Made by a program: the position numbers and the translations under genes. This document shows, piece by piece, positions 17,301 to 25,481 of a DNA stretch of 36,793 bases. Source of the stretch: JBFWQM01 sp050249455 (GTDB lineage Bacteria > Pseudomonadota > Alphaproteobacteria > MPNO01 > VGEU01); assembly GCA_050249455.1 (NCBI GenBank), contig JBFWQM010000020.1, positions 1 through 36,793 of the forward strand, read 5' to 3'. The notes beneath the pieces are model-generated. The model did not search any database. It was given only the letters and a program-made list of their open reading frames with translations, and was not told the DNA's origin. Position 1 is the stretch's first letter; every line of letters begins with the position of its first letter.

Positions 17301-19140
17301 TCCACACCGGCGCGCCGTCGCCGGGCGCCACCGCATAGGGCTGCTCGTGGATCACCTTCAGGCCCATGTTCTCGAACACCGGCAGCACGTCCGACAGCGG
17401 CACCGGCCCGCCGGGGTTGTAGATCTTGGCGTGCAGCTCGTTGTCCGCGGTCGCGGAGTCGCAGTAGAGCTCGACCGACAGCCGCGCGCCGGCCAGCGCG
17501 TCCTCGATGCGCGCGACGTCGTGCACGGCGCTGCGCGCGCCGTAGCGGTCGCGGTAGCCGGCGGGGAAGGCGCCGCCGTACTTGCGCAGCAGCTCGGCGC
17601 CCTTGCCGTGGCCGTGGCGCGCGACCAGCTCGTGGTTCAGGTCGTCCGCCCAGTCGCGGCTCGCCTCGATCAGCCGCGCCTCGATCGCCTCGTCCGAGGA
17701 CGGCGCCGGCGCGTCCGGGTCGAGCGCGACGACAAAGTGCAGCCGCGCCAGCGACGAATCGCCGATCTGCGCGAAGTGGCCGGTCACCCTGCCGCCGAAG
17801 CCGTCCTCGACGATCGCCTGCATGCGCTCGCGCAGCCGCGTGTTGTAGCGGTCCTGCGGGATGTAGACCAGGCACGACGCGAAGCGGCCGAACGGGTCGC
17901 GGTGGACGAACAGCGCGGTGCGCTGGCGCTCCTGCAGGTGCAGGATGCCCATGCAGATGCCGTAGAGCGCCTCTTCCTCGATCTGGAACAGCTCCTCGCG
18001 CGGCAGCGATTCCAGGATGTGCAGCAGCGCCTTGCCGTCGTGGCTGTTGGGCGCGAAGCGGGCGCGCCGCATCACCGCGTCGGCCTTGCGTCGCAGCAGC
18101 GGGATCTGGCGGACATCCTGGTTGATGACGGTGGAGGTGAACAGGCCGGCGAATACCCGCCCGCCGACGACCCGGCCCTGCGCGTCGTAGCGCTTGATCG
18201 CGATGGTGTCGAGCGGGGCGCGGCGGTGGACGGTCGTCACCGCGTTCGCCTTGCTGACGATCAGGAGCCTGGGCTTCTGCACGAAATCCAGCACGCTCTG
18301 CGGCAGCGCGCGGTCCGTCATGTCGCCGTAGAGCCGCACGTCGTCGCGCCTCAGCACGCCCAGCCCGCTCTTCGCGACGGCGGACAGCCGCGGCTGGCCG
18401 TCGCGGTCGGCAAAGTCGTAGTCGCGGCAGCCCAGGAAGGTGAAATGGTTGTCCTCGACCCAGCGCAGGAACGCCTTCGATTCGGCGAGCTCGTCAGTCG
18501 GCAGCGGCGGCGGCTGCGAGTCGAGCTCGGCGACGACGTCGGCGATGCGCACCCGCATCGCCCGCCAGTCCGTCACCGCCGCGCGCACGTCGTCCAGCAC
18601 GCGCTCCAGCCCGTCGCGGATCGCCTGCACCGTCTCGGGCAGCGGCTGCTCGGCGATCTCGATGTGCATCACCGATTCGCCGACCGCGTTCTCGTCGCGC
18701 TCGTCCTCGGCCAGGATGCCGGCCAGCCGGCCGGACTTGTCGCGGCGCACCCGCACCACCGGGTGGATCAGCAGCAGCAGCGCGATGCCGCGCTGGTTGA
18801 GCTCGGCGGTCACCGAGTCGACCAGGAACGGCATGTCGTCGTTGACGATCTCGATGATCGTGCGGTCGGCCTGCCAGCCGTTCTTCTTCTGCGTCGGCGT
18901 GTAGGCCCGCACCTTCGCCTTGCCGGGCTTGCGCGACTGCATGTGCTCCCACAGCGACACCGCGCCGCGCTGCAGCGCCTCGATCGAGCGGTCGGCCAGG
19001 TCCTCCGGCGACACGTGCGCATAGTACTGGCGGATGAACGCATCGACCGATGCCGCCTCGGCGCCGTCTCGACCGTTGCGTGCAGTCGCCGCCACTTCCT
19101 CGATCAGAGCCGTCTTCTGGGTCTCGCCGCGGTAGTTCAT
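14302..19140 (-). CDS. NAD-specific glutamate dehydrogenase, large (180-kDa class)
   Basis: A 1612-aa cytosolic enzyme that oxidatively deaminates glutamate to 2-oxoglutarate using NAD, mainly for catabolism of amino acids. The length and the order of parts (long regulatory N-terminal half with ACT-like regions, catalytic core, C-terminal helical region) match the class known from Pseudomonas, Streptomyces and Caulobacter. The catalytic core is at about residues 800-1130: GGKVARGGIRWSDR, then MKAQMTKNAVIVPVGAKGG with the catalytic-lysine region, and VGVGDMAGDVFGNGML for the dinucleotide-binding part. The ATG at 19140 follows a GAGGG ribosome site. A candidate -10 (TATAGA, 19200-19205 reversed) lies upstream. 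The opposite strand is open for most of this length, a normal effect of high GC. Confidence 0.96.
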   Translation of the reverse strand: MNYRGETQKTALIEEVAATARNGRDGAEAASVDAFIRQYYAHVSPEDLADRSIEALQRGAVSLWEHMQSRKPGKAKVRAYTPTQKKNGWQADRTIIEIVNDDMPFLVDSVTAELNQRGIALLLLIHPVVRVRRDKSGRLAGILAEDERDENAVGESVMHIEIAEQPLPETVQAIRDGLERVLDDVRAAVTDWRAMRVRIADVVAELDSQPPPLPTDELAESKAFLRWVEDNHFTFLGCRDYDFADRDGQPRLSAVAKSGLGVLRRDDVRLYGDMTDRALPQSVLDFVQKPRLLIVSKANAVTTVHRRAPLDTIAIKRYDAQGRVVGGRVFAGLFTSTVINQDVRQIPLLRRKADAVMRRARFAPNSHDGKALLHILESLPREELFQIEEEALYGICMGILHLQERQRTALFVHRDPFGRFASCLVYIPQDRYNTRLRERMQAIVEDGFGGRVTGHFAQIGDSSLARLHFVVALDPDAPAPSSDEAIEARLIEASRDWADDLNHELVARHGHGKGAELLRKYGGAFPAGYRDRYGARSAVHDVARIEDALAGARLSVELYCDSATADNELHAKIYNPGGPVPLSDVLPVFENMGLKVIHEQPYAVAPGDGAPVWIHDFGVVRRSGKPVVVDEVKDEFHDAFARVWSGEMENDGFNRLVIGAGQTWRRVVVLRTYCKWLLQTGIPFSQAYMEQTLAANAGIAARIADLFEAMFDPAAQRDAEARIGRIRADIDERLNAVTNLDEDRILRRFLNGVEATLRTNFFQPGEDGRPKPYLSVKIDSRRIDELPLPRPMVEIFVYSPRMEGVHLRGGKVARGGIRWSDRREDFRTEILGLMKAQMTKNAVIVPVGAKGGFVLKRPPATGGREAMQAEGIECYRTLIRGMLDLTDNRTPDALVPPQGVVRRDDDDPYLVVAADKGTATFSDIANALAQEYGFWLDDAFASGGSAGYDHKKMGITARGAWESVKRHFREIGVDVQSQEFTCVGVGDMAGDVFGNGMLQSPHTRLVAAFNHMHVFLDPDPDPAATYAERQRLFDLPRSSWSDYDRKLISAGGGVFERSAKSIPVTPQMRALFELPDGDTITPPALIRALLGARVDLLFFGGIGTFVKAADEANAEVGDRANDPLRLDGRALRCKVVGEGANLGVTQRGRIEAALAGTRLNTDFIDNSAGVDTSDHEVNIKILLGEAMASGALSRADRDALMTRMTDDVAALVLMDNYRQTMAITQAESQGVAMLDEMSRYMRTLERAGKLNRAVEFLPDDEAIAERRNLRKGLTRPELSVILAYGKMDLYGDLLETDLPDEPYLAQDVGLYFPAALRARFPDAIPRHRLRREIVATYVTNSLVNRMGAAFVREVGELTGRAAPDVVRGYLIARHVFRARALWAAIEGLDNKVAAEVQTRLNVEVTALLRHGTLWFLRNGGRPLDVGATIEAYGGGVAALDESLADILPPARASRLAANAARLREAGVPADVAVRFAGLDDLASGPDVVRIAGQNGHDVAAAGRAYFTVGTRFGLGWLRDAAEAIVPETAWQAMALTALTDDLYAAQSDLTARIVREAGAPDGIEAVIAGWLAGDGHPIRRVDVLIEELHGTPALDLSMIMVAAREIRAMTGG

Positions 19141-19199
19141 GAAGCCCTCGTCCGGTCGTGGCGCGGCGCTGCCGGCAGGCAGGGGGCCGCATCCAGGTT

Positions 19200-19205
19200 T
19201 CTATA
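19200..19205 (-). promoter_or_regulatory. Possible -10 element for NAD-GDH
   Basis: TATAGA on the minus strand, in the only AT-rich patch of the 128-bp divergent gap. No good -35 is visible at 16-18 bp. The self-complementary GGTTAACC lies further upstream (about 19227-19234). Confidence 0.3.
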
Positions 19206-19268
19206 TGGGAACGGTAGGGCCCCCGGGTTAACCGCGGGTGACGTTGCCGCGACAGGGTCGGCCTGTTA

Positions 19269-20624
19269 ATGAGTGGGGCCAACGTCAATGGAAGCTTAAT
19301 CCCCACCGTGACCGGCCTGCTGCGCCCCCGGCTTGCGGCGCTCGCCTTGTGGGCAACCGTCTGCCTGGGCGTGTTCTGGCCGTCCCCGGTGCCGCAGGCC
19401 GCGGGCGCGGCGCTGCTGGCCGTCTACCTCGCGGCGACGATCCGCCACGTCCGCCGCGATACCGCCGTGCTTGCCGGGGCCCTGGCGGCCGCCGGCGTGG
19501 CGCTGGCGGCGCTGGAAGGTTCGTACGCCGCCCTGCTGCAGGGCTTCGCGTCCGCCGCGGTGTTCGGCGCCTTCTTCCTGTCCGTCGCGGTGCTGCGGGC
19601 CACGGCGATGGAGCGGCCGGAGGTCGCGGCGGCGCGGCGCGCCTTCGCCGCCTTCGATGCGGGGCAGCGCAGCGGCGGCTTCCTCGTCGGCTCGCACCTC
19701 CTGGGGGCGGTGATCAGCGTCGGCGCGATGGCCGTCACGGCCCCGATCCTGGGGCCTGGCGCCAGCGAGGCGGAGCGCCGCCGCGCCGCCGAGATCTGCC
19801 TCTGCGGCATGTGCCTGGCGGCGCAGTGGTCGCCGTTCTGGGTGGCGATGGGCGTCGGGTTCCAGCATCTGCCGGCGGTGCCGCTTTGGCAGATCCTGGC
19901 GCTCGGGCTCCTGTGCAGTGCGGTCGGCCTCGCGATCGGCTATGCGCTGTACGCGCGTGGCACCGGGCCGCGGCTCCTGTGGCGGGCGGTCGCCGGCCTG
20001 GCGCCGCTGGTGCCGCCGGTCGTGCTGTGCGCGTCGGTGCTGGCCGGGCTCGCCGCGTTCACGCCGCTGACCGCGCTGCAGGCGCTGGTGCTGGCGATGC
20101 CGCTGCTGTGCGTCGCGGCGCTGGCGCTCGACAGCCGCGGGGCGCTGCGCCGCGTGCTGGGCGGCGCCTGGCGCAACGCCGACGGATTCGGCGACGAGGT
20201 GCTGCTGCTCACCGCCGCGCTGGTGCTGGGGCGCACGTTCGAATCGGCGATCGCCGCACACGGGGTGGAGGCGCTGATCGGCGGGCTGGCGCCGCCGCCG
20301 GTGGTGCTGATCGCGCTGGTGGTGCTGGGGATGACGGCGACGGCGCTGGTCGGCGTGCACCAGATCGTCACCTCGACCGTGTTCCTGGTCGCGTTCGGCG
20401 ACCCCGGCCTCGGCCTCGCGCCGGTGGTGCTGATGGAATCGGTGCTGGTCGGCTGGTGCTTCGGATCGATGGTCGGCATCTCCGCCGTCTCGGTGGCGGT
20501 CACCGCGCCGCTGTTCGACGTGCCGCGCTCGCGGCTGACCTACGGCGCCAACCTGTGGTTCGCGCTGGCCTGGGGCGTCGCGTCGGTGGCGCTGCTCGCC
20601 GCTGTCAACGCGGCGATGACGTAG
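19269..20624 (+). CDS. Polytopic inner-membrane protein, possible transporter
   Basis: 451 aa with roughly 11-13 hydrophobic segments and almost no soluble domain. I cannot name the family. Features that may be functional are an H-Q-I-V-T-S-T segment in a hydrophobic region near residue 360 (GVHQIVTSTVFLVAF), AAQWSPFWVAMGVG in the middle, and GSMVGISAVSVAVTAPLF near the C-terminus. The symmetric placement of polar residues inside hydrophobic segments recalls the ion-transporter superfamily (DctM/CitT-like permeases), but this is only an impression. Start at 19269 has a weak AGGGTCGG site. It is divergent from NAD-GDH, so it could carry a related organic or amino acid, and its stop is 19 bp from the convergent cpaF stop. 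Confidence 0.7.
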   Translation: MSGANVNGSLIPTVTGLLRPRLAALALWATVCLGVFWPSPVPQAAGAALLAVYLAATIRHVRRDTAVLAGALAAAGVALAALEGSYAALLQGFASAAVFGAFFLSVAVLRATAMERPEVAAARRAFAAFDAGQRSGGFLVGSHLLGAVISVGAMAVTAPILGPGASEAERRRAAEICLCGMCLAAQWSPFWVAMGVGFQHLPAVPLWQILALGLLCSAVGLAIGYALYARGTGPRLLWRAVAGLAPLVPPVVLCASVLAGLAAFTPLTALQALVLAMPLLCVAALALDSRGALRRVLGGAWRNADGFGDEVLLLTAALVLGRTFESAIAAHGVEALIGGLAPPPVVLIALVVLGMTATALVGVHQIVTSTVFLVAFGDPGLGLAPVVLMESVLVGWCFGSMVGISAVSVAVTAPLFDVPRSRLTYGANLWFALAWGVASVALLAAVNAAMT

Positions 20625-20643
20625 GAGCCGGCGTCCGCGGGCC

Positions 20644-22221
20644 TCAGATCGGCTGGTGCCCCTTCTCGACCTGCTGCAGGTGCAGGAGGTCCAGCACGAC
20701 CTTCTCCAGCCCGTGCGCCGCCGCCTTGGGCAGGAAGTGCGGCGTCAGCCCGTTGTAGACGAACGCGCCGATATGGCGGCCGTCGGGCGTGGCCGCGTTG
20801 GGGTCGTAGCTGAACAGGTCCTGGGTGATGATGACGTCGCTCTCCATGCCGACCACCTCGGTGATCTGGGTGACCTTGCGGCCGCCGTCGCGCGTGCGCG
20901 CGACCTGCACGATCAGGTCGATCGCGGCGACGATCTGCGTGCGGATCGCCTTCGACGGCAGGGTGAAGCCGGACAGCGCGATCATGTTCTCCATCCGGAT
21001 CAGCGCGTCGCGCGGGGTGTTGGCATGCACCGTGCCGAGCGAGCCCTCGTGGCCGGTGTTCATCGCCTGCAGCATGTCGATGACCTCGTCGCCGCGCACC
21101 TCGCCGACGATGATGCGGTCGGGCCGCATGCGCAGGCTGTTGCGCAGCAGGTCGCGGATCGACACCGCGCCCTGGCCTTCGATGTTGGGCGCGCGCGTCT
21201 CCAGGCTGATGACGTGCGGCTGCTGCAGCTGCAGCTCGGCGGCGTCCTCGATCGTGATGACGCGCTCGTGCTGCTCGATCATCTGCGACAGGGCATTGAG
21301 CATCGTGGTCTTGCCCGAGCCGGTGCCGCCGGAGATCAGGATATTCAGCTTGGCGCGCGTCGCGACCTTCAGGACACCCGCCATCTGCCGGCTCATGCTG
21401 CCGATCGCGACCAGGCGGTCGAGCGTCAGCTTCTTCTTGGCGAATTTGCGGATCGAGACCGTGGGGCCCTTGATCGCCAGCGGCGGGATGATGATGTTGA
21501 CGCGGCTGCCGTCGGGCAGGCGCGCGTCGCACATCGGGCTCGATTCGTCGATGCGCCGGCCGATCTGCGACACGATGCGGTAGGCGACGTGCATCACGTG
21601 CGCGTCGTCGTAGAAGTGCACGTCCGTCAGCTCGACCTTGCCGTCGCGCTCGACGTAGACCTGACGGGCGCCGTTGACCATGATCTCGGTGATCGAATCG
21701 TCGTGCAGCAGGGGCTGCAACGGGCCGTAGCCGACCATCTCGTCCAACAGGACGGTGATCAGCATGCGCCGCTCGGGCGCGGTCAGGATCTGCTTCAGCT
21801 CGCGCAGGATCTCGTCGACATAGCTCTCGATCTCGATCGACAGCTCCTCGCGCGGCAGCGCCGCCGCGCGCATCGTGTCGATGCGGTCGAACAGGATCGG
21901 CAGCACCTTGGTCTTTGCGTCGGAGACGATCTTCGCCATGCGCTGGTAGTGGCCGCCCGGCGGCTCGCGCGTCGCCGGCACCTGGGTGCGGACCGGGTCC
22001 GGCGCGACGGCGGCCGGCGGGTCGAGCTCGGGCAGCACGGTGTCGTGGCCGGCGGGCGGCGCGAAGCTCGCCGCCGTGACGGGCGGCTGCTCGGGCTCGG
22101 GCTCGGCGGGGCGGTCGGGCGACGGCGGACGGATGCGGCGCATGCGCCGCGCCTCCAGCAGGTTCGGCGCGCCCGAATCGTCGTCGCCGTTGCGGAACCG
22201 TGGGGTGCGACGGGCGAACAT
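20644..22221 (-). CDS. cpaF: Tad pilus assembly ATPase CpaF/TadA
   Basis: Cytoplasmic hexameric ATPase of the type II/IV secretion superfamily that powers assembly of Flp (Tad, type IVb) pili. 525 aa: a proline-rich, disordered N-terminal 95 residues, an N-terminal domain, and the RecA-like core with Walker A GGTGSGKTT (298-306), Asp box ITIEDAAELQ, Walker B IIVGEVRGDE and His box GHEGSLGTVHANTP (about 390-404). The motif set and C-terminal LHLQQVEKG are those of CpaF rather than PilB or VirB11. The start at 22221 follows GGAG. It stands alone on its strand rather than inside a complete tad operon; a TadD-like gene is divergent from it 185 bp away, and the Flp pilin is 7 kb to the right. Confidence 0.95.
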   Translation of the reverse strand: MFARRTPRFRNGDDDSGAPNLLEARRMRRIRPPSPDRPAEPEPEQPPVTAASFAPPAGHDTVLPELDPPAAVAPDPVRTQVPATREPPGGHYQRMAKIVSDAKTKVLPILFDRIDTMRAAALPREELSIEIESYVDEILRELKQILTAPERRMLITVLLDEMVGYGPLQPLLHDDSITEIMVNGARQVYVERDGKVELTDVHFYDDAHVMHVAYRIVSQIGRRIDESSPMCDARLPDGSRVNIIIPPLAIKGPTVSIRKFAKKKLTLDRLVAIGSMSRQMAGVLKVATRAKLNILISGGTGSGKTTMLNALSQMIEQHERVITIEDAAELQLQQPHVISLETRAPNIEGQGAVSIRDLLRNSLRMRPDRIIVGEVRGDEVIDMLQAMNTGHEGSLGTVHANTPRDALIRMENMIALSGFTLPSKAIRTQIVAAIDLIVQVARTRDGGRKVTQITEVVGMESDVIITQDLFSYDPNAATPDGRHIGAFVYNGLTPHFLPKAAAHGLEKVVLDLLHLQQVEKGHQPI

Positions 22222-22390
22222 GACGCGAACTCCGATACTCGACTGGACGCCAAAAGGCCCCGGCAGTCTCGGGCGCGACTGCTAAGAAAGCCTGAAAACG
22301 CCGCCTGCGCGCCGTTGCCGCATTAGCGATTGCTTAGCCTATCCCGCCTAGCGTGATCGACGCTCAGACAGGCGGCCCGGCGCCGCCGCG

Positions 22391-22396
22391 TAGAAT
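22391..22396 (+). promoter_or_regulatory. Possible -10 element for the TPR-SPOR lipoprotein
   Basis: TAGAAT, identical to the hexamer found before three other genes here (25451, 30068, and 36386 on minus). Directly after it, GGAGGG (22397-22402) looks like a ribosome site for the GTG at 22407, so the promoter and ribosome-site readings conflict unless the start is nearly leaderless. An alternative promoter lies further upstream. Confidence 0.3.
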
Positions 22397-22406
22397 GGAG
22401 GGTCAC

Positions 22407-23831
22407 GTGGCAGAACCACGCGCGTGCGCGCAAAGGCGCGGATGGATCATTCTTCCGGTCATGACGGCCGCCCTGCTGACCGCGGGCTGCGGCATCCGGA
22501 TGCCGGCGTCGGACGATGCCGGCGGCCCCGGCGCCGGCGCCGAAGCCAAGCGCGACGGCGCAAAGCCGGGCCACGGCCTGCCCAACGCGTTCGTGCGCAT
22601 CGGCGACACCGCCGCGCAGACCGGCGACTACCAGACCGCCGCGAAGTTCTACCGCCGCGCCCACGAGTCGGCGCCGCAGCAGCCGGAGCCGTTGGTTCGG
22701 CTGGCCGCAGCGCTGCAGTCGATGGAATCCTTCGGCGAGGCCGCCGACGCCTATCGCAAGGCGCTGGCGCTCGACGCCGCGAATGCCACGGCCCGCGACG
22801 GGCTGAACCGCAGCGAGGCGATGCTCGCCGGCCGCCCGGTCGCCGCGCCGCCCGCAATGGGCGGCCCGGCGCCGCAGCTCCCCGACGGCATCGCGCCGCC
22901 CGCGCGGCTGACCCCGACGCCCGGCACGCGCATCCCCGCCTCGGCCAGCGTGGAGACCGACGCCGGCGACGGCTTCCATGCCGACCCCTATGCCGCGCGC
23001 ATCGGCGCGTACCGGACCGCGGACGCCGCCGCCCAGGCGCGCGCCGAGATCCGCCGCGTCGCCGGCAACGCGCTCGCCGGCATGCAGGTGGCGATCGACG
23101 CGATCGAGACCGAGCAGGGCCCGGTCTACTGGCTGAAGACCGCGTCCTTCGGTTCCTACGACGTCGCGGCCGACTTCTGCGACGCCCTGGCGCGCCGCGC
23201 GCTGCCGTGCGTGGTGGACGGCCTAGTCGCCCCCGCCGCGCGCGACGACGGCCAGATGGTCGCAGTCGAGGCGGAGCCGGCGACGGCGGAGCCGATGCCT
23301 GTGGCCCATACGCCGGCCGTGCTCTACGTCAAGACCGAACCGCGCATCGAGGCGGCGGCGACTGCCGAGCCGCCGGCGCGCGTTGCCGCCGCGCCGACCG
23401 TGACCGTCGTCGAGGCCACGCCCGCGACCGCCGCCGAGCCGGCCGCGGCGCCGGCCGTAGAGGCCGCCACGGCCCGCAACGGCGTCTGGCAGGTGCAGCT
23501 CGCCGCCTACCGCACCCATGAGGCGGCGGTGCGGGCGTCCAGCCGCTTCGTGCGCGCCGTGCCCGACCTCGCCAGCGCGACGTTCGACGTGCAGCAGATC
23601 GACTTCGGCGCGCCGCGCGGCTTGTTCCACCGGCTGCGCGTCGCCGCCTCGGTCGATCTCGCCGACGCCAGGGCGCTGTGCGAGACGGTCGTCTCGCGCG
23701 GCTACGAATGCATGGTGGTCAGCGCCGAGCCGTCGCCGCCCGCAACGAAGCCGCCGGCCGACGCGCCCGCGGAGGCGCAGGCGCCCGCCGCGACCGGCGC
23801 CGTTGCCGTCGCGGAGGCGCCGGCCGACTGA
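22407..23831 (+). CDS. TPR and double-SPOR domain lipoprotein, TadD-like
   Basis: 474 aa. An N-terminal lipoprotein signal ends in the lipobox LTAGC with Cys28, so it should be anchored in the outer (or inner) membrane facing the periplasm. Tetratricopeptide-like helices at about 55-135 (GDYQTAAKFYRRAHESAPQ; GEAADAYRKALALDAAN) match TadD. Two SPOR-like repeats follow, at about 190-265 (ARIGAYRTADAA) and 357-441 (WQVQLAAYRTHEAA), separated by an alanine/proline-rich linker. SPOR domains bind denuded septal peptidoglycan. The GTG start is chosen for its adjacent GGAGGG; ATG 22395 or 22353 would also be in frame. It is divergent from cpaF, which supports a Tad-pilus role. Standard TadD lacks SPOR domains, so this is either an unusual TadD or a separate cell-envelope factor. 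Confidence 0.82.
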   Translation: MAEPRACAQRRGWIILPVMTAALLTAGCGIRMPASDDAGGPGAGAEAKRDGAKPGHGLPNAFVRIGDTAAQTGDYQTAAKFYRRAHESAPQQPEPLVRLAAALQSMESFGEAADAYRKALALDAANATARDGLNRSEAMLAGRPVAAPPAMGGPAPQLPDGIAPPARLTPTPGTRIPASASVETDAGDGFHADPYAARIGAYRTADAAAQARAEIRRVAGNALAGMQVAIDAIETEQGPVYWLKTASFGSYDVAADFCDALARRALPCVVDGLVAPAARDDGQMVAVEAEPATAEPMPVAHTPAVLYVKTEPRIEAAATAEPPARVAAAPTVTVVEATPATAAEPAAAPAVEAATARNGVWQVQLAAYRTHEAAVRASSRFVRAVPDLASATFDVQQIDFGAPRGLFHRLRVAASVDLADARALCETVVSRGYECMVVSAEPSPPATKPPADAPAEAQAPAATGAVAVAEAPAD

Positions 23832-23857
23832 CGGCGGCGCAACGCCGCAGACACGCA

Positions 23858-23886
23858 AGGGCGGGTCTGCGACCCGCCCTTTTTCT
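23858..23886 (+). terminator. Rho-independent terminator after the TPR-SPOR gene
   Basis: AGGGCGGGT (23858-23866), loop CTGCG, ACCCGCCCT (23872-23880), then TTTTC. A 9-bp perfect stem with a T-run only on the plus-strand side, 26 bp after the stop codon. Confidence 0.9.
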
Positions 23887-23932
23887 TTGGCCGGGTCGTC
23901 GATGCAGCCATGACGCCGATGGCCGGCCGCGG

Positions 23933-25270
23933 TCACATCGCCATGTTCTCGCGCAGCGTCCGGCCGGCATAGGCACGGCGGAAGCGGCCGCGGCGCTGCA
24001 GCTCCGGCACCAGGAAGTCGACGACGTTGAGGAAGTCGCGCGGCGACGCCGGCGGGTGGGCGATCATGAAGCCGCCGCGGTTGCCGGTCTCCTCGAACGT
24101 CTCCTCCATCCAGTCGGCGACCTGCGCCGCGGAACCCGCGATGGTGTTGCGGAAGCCGGTCGCCTCCAGCACGCAGTGCTCCAGGAACTCCTCGCGCGTG
24201 ATCTCGGTGTGCTCGCCGACGACGTGCGCCAATTCGTGGACGAAGCCGACCGGCGAGGCCTGGGTCGCCGCCACCTGCTGGTTCAGCTCGTGCAAGGTGA
24301 ACCGCGCCGGCAGCGTGGAGAAGTCGTAGCCCGCCTGGTACGACACCCACACCGCCGACGCCTCCGGCGGGATCTGCGTCAGCATCATGTCGCGGTGGGC
24401 CTTCGCCTCCGCCTCGGTCTCGCCCACCACCAGGATGACGTCCCAGATCATGCCGACCTGCGACGGGTCGCGGCCCGCCTCGACCAGCGCGTCGTCCAGC
24501 AGCTTGCGGTGGCGGATCTTCTCGGGCAGCGGCTTGTTGGCCGCGAACACGTGGTCGGCCACCTTGGCGGACGCCTTCAGCCCGCGCGGCGAGCCGCCGG
24601 CCTGGATGATGATCGGGTGGTGCTGCGGCGACGGCGCGGTGTTGATCGGGCCGCGCACCTTGAAGAAGCGGCCGTCGTGATTGACGGCGTGCACCTTCGA
24701 CGGGTCGGCGACGTGGCCGGTCTCGCGGTCCCACAGCATGGCGTCCGGCTCCACGCTGTCCCACAGCGCGCGGCACACGGCGATGAACTCCTCCAGCCGC
24801 TCGTAGCGCGAGTTGTGCTCCATCAGCTCGTCGAAGCCATAGTTCGCCGCGTCCGCCCGGCGGGTGGAGGTGATGACGTTGAACGCGATGCGCCCGCCGG
24901 TGACGTGGTCGAGCGAGTTGAGCAGCCGCGCGGTGTAGTACGGATGCATGAAGGTGGAGGCGTAGGTCAGCCCGAAGCCCAGGTGCGTGGTGCAGCGCGA
25001 CAGCGCCGCGATCCACGGCGACATGTCCTGGCGCGGCCAGCCGATGCCCCAGCGCACCGATTCCTCGTACGAGCCCTTCCACGTCGCCGGGATGCCGCTG
25101 CCGTCGCCGCAGAACAGCATGTCGATCAGCCCGCGCTCGGCGATGCGCGCGATCTCCTCGTAGACGGCGAGGTCGGGGAAGTTGCGCCCGGTCCACGAGC
25201 CGGGCATCCGCCAACGGCCCTCCATGTGCGCCCACGAGACGTCGAAGCAGAGATGCATGTGCGGCTTCAC
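23933..25270 (-). CDS. LLM-class flavin-dependent monooxygenase (NtaA/SnaA/DszA-like)
   Basis: 445 aa, FMN-dependent oxygenase of the luciferase-like superfamily, in the group that includes nitrilotriacetate and dibenzothiophene-sulfone monooxygenases; it needs a separate flavin reductase, which is not in view. Family features: AWDVS-like FDVSWAHMEG at the N-terminus, GFGLTYASTF, RIAFNVITSTRRADAANYG, and IIQAGGSPRG. I chose GTG 25270 (VKPHMHLCFDV) because GGAG lies nine bases upstream; ATG 25258 is only four codons later and equally possible. The long upstream in-frame extension is rejected. It is divergent from an alpha/beta hydrolase (211 bp gap with a hairpin at 25352-25372), a pairing common in catabolic loci. 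The substrate cannot be told. Confidence 0.88.
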   Translation of the reverse strand: MKPHMHLCFDVSWAHMEGRWRMPGSWTGRNFPDLAVYEEIARIAERGLIDMLFCGDGSGIPATWKGSYEESVRWGIGWPRQDMSPWIAALSRCTTHLGFGLTYASTFMHPYYTARLLNSLDHVTGGRIAFNVITSTRRADAANYGFDELMEHNSRYERLEEFIAVCRALWDSVEPDAMLWDRETGHVADPSKVHAVNHDGRFFKVRGPINTAPSPQHHPIIIQAGGSPRGLKASAKVADHVFAANKPLPEKIRHRKLLDDALVEAGRDPSQVGMIWDVILVVGETEAEAKAHRDMMLTQIPPEASAVWVSYQAGYDFSTLPARFTLHELNQQVAATQASPVGFVHELAHVVGEHTEITREEFLEHCVLEATGFRNTIAGSAAQVADWMEETFEETGNRGGFMIAHPPASPRDFLNVVDFLVPELQRRGRFRRAYAGRTLRENMAM

Positions 25271-25351
25271 GGCGGCCCACTCCGCGGCGGTGGTTGTGGC
25301 GGGTGCGCGCGAGCGGCGGTCGCGACCGCCGCCAAGGGTGCCGGCGACGCG

Positions 25352-25372
25352 GAATCGCCGCAACGGCGATTC
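25352..25372. repeat. Perfect hairpin in the divergent gap
   Basis: GAATCGCCG (25352-25360), loop CAA, CGGCGATTC (25364-25372): a 9-bp perfect dyad between the monooxygenase and hydrolase genes. It could be an operator for a dimeric regulator or an RNA hairpin. No regulator gene is adjacent. Confidence 0.5.
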
Positions 25373-25450
25373 GCCGCCGGCCGGGCGGGTTGCCCAAATT
25401 CGCCGCTTCTGACCGGGAATCGGGCAATCCGGCGGCGCGGGAAATGGCGC

Positions 25451-25456
25451 TAGAAT
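25451..25456 (+). promoter_or_regulatory. Possible -10 element for the alpha/beta hydrolase
   Basis: TAGAAT, 25 bp before the ATG at 25482. The -35 at 17-18 bp (TCCGGC) is poor. Confidence 0.4.
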
Positions 25457-25481
25457 GCGGCGCGCCACATGGGGGGAACCG

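Noticed and set aside
14095..19269. 1724-aa open frame on the plus strand opposite NAD-GDH
   Set aside because: Strand opposite a clearly real 1612-aa enzyme; arginine/histidine/valine-rich, low-complexity translation with no domain, the usual shadow of GC-rich coding sequence.
23223..25427. 734-aa frame on the minus strand across the monooxygenase region
   Set aside because: Out of frame with the monooxygenase and antisense to the SPOR gene; Arg/Gly-rich shadow.
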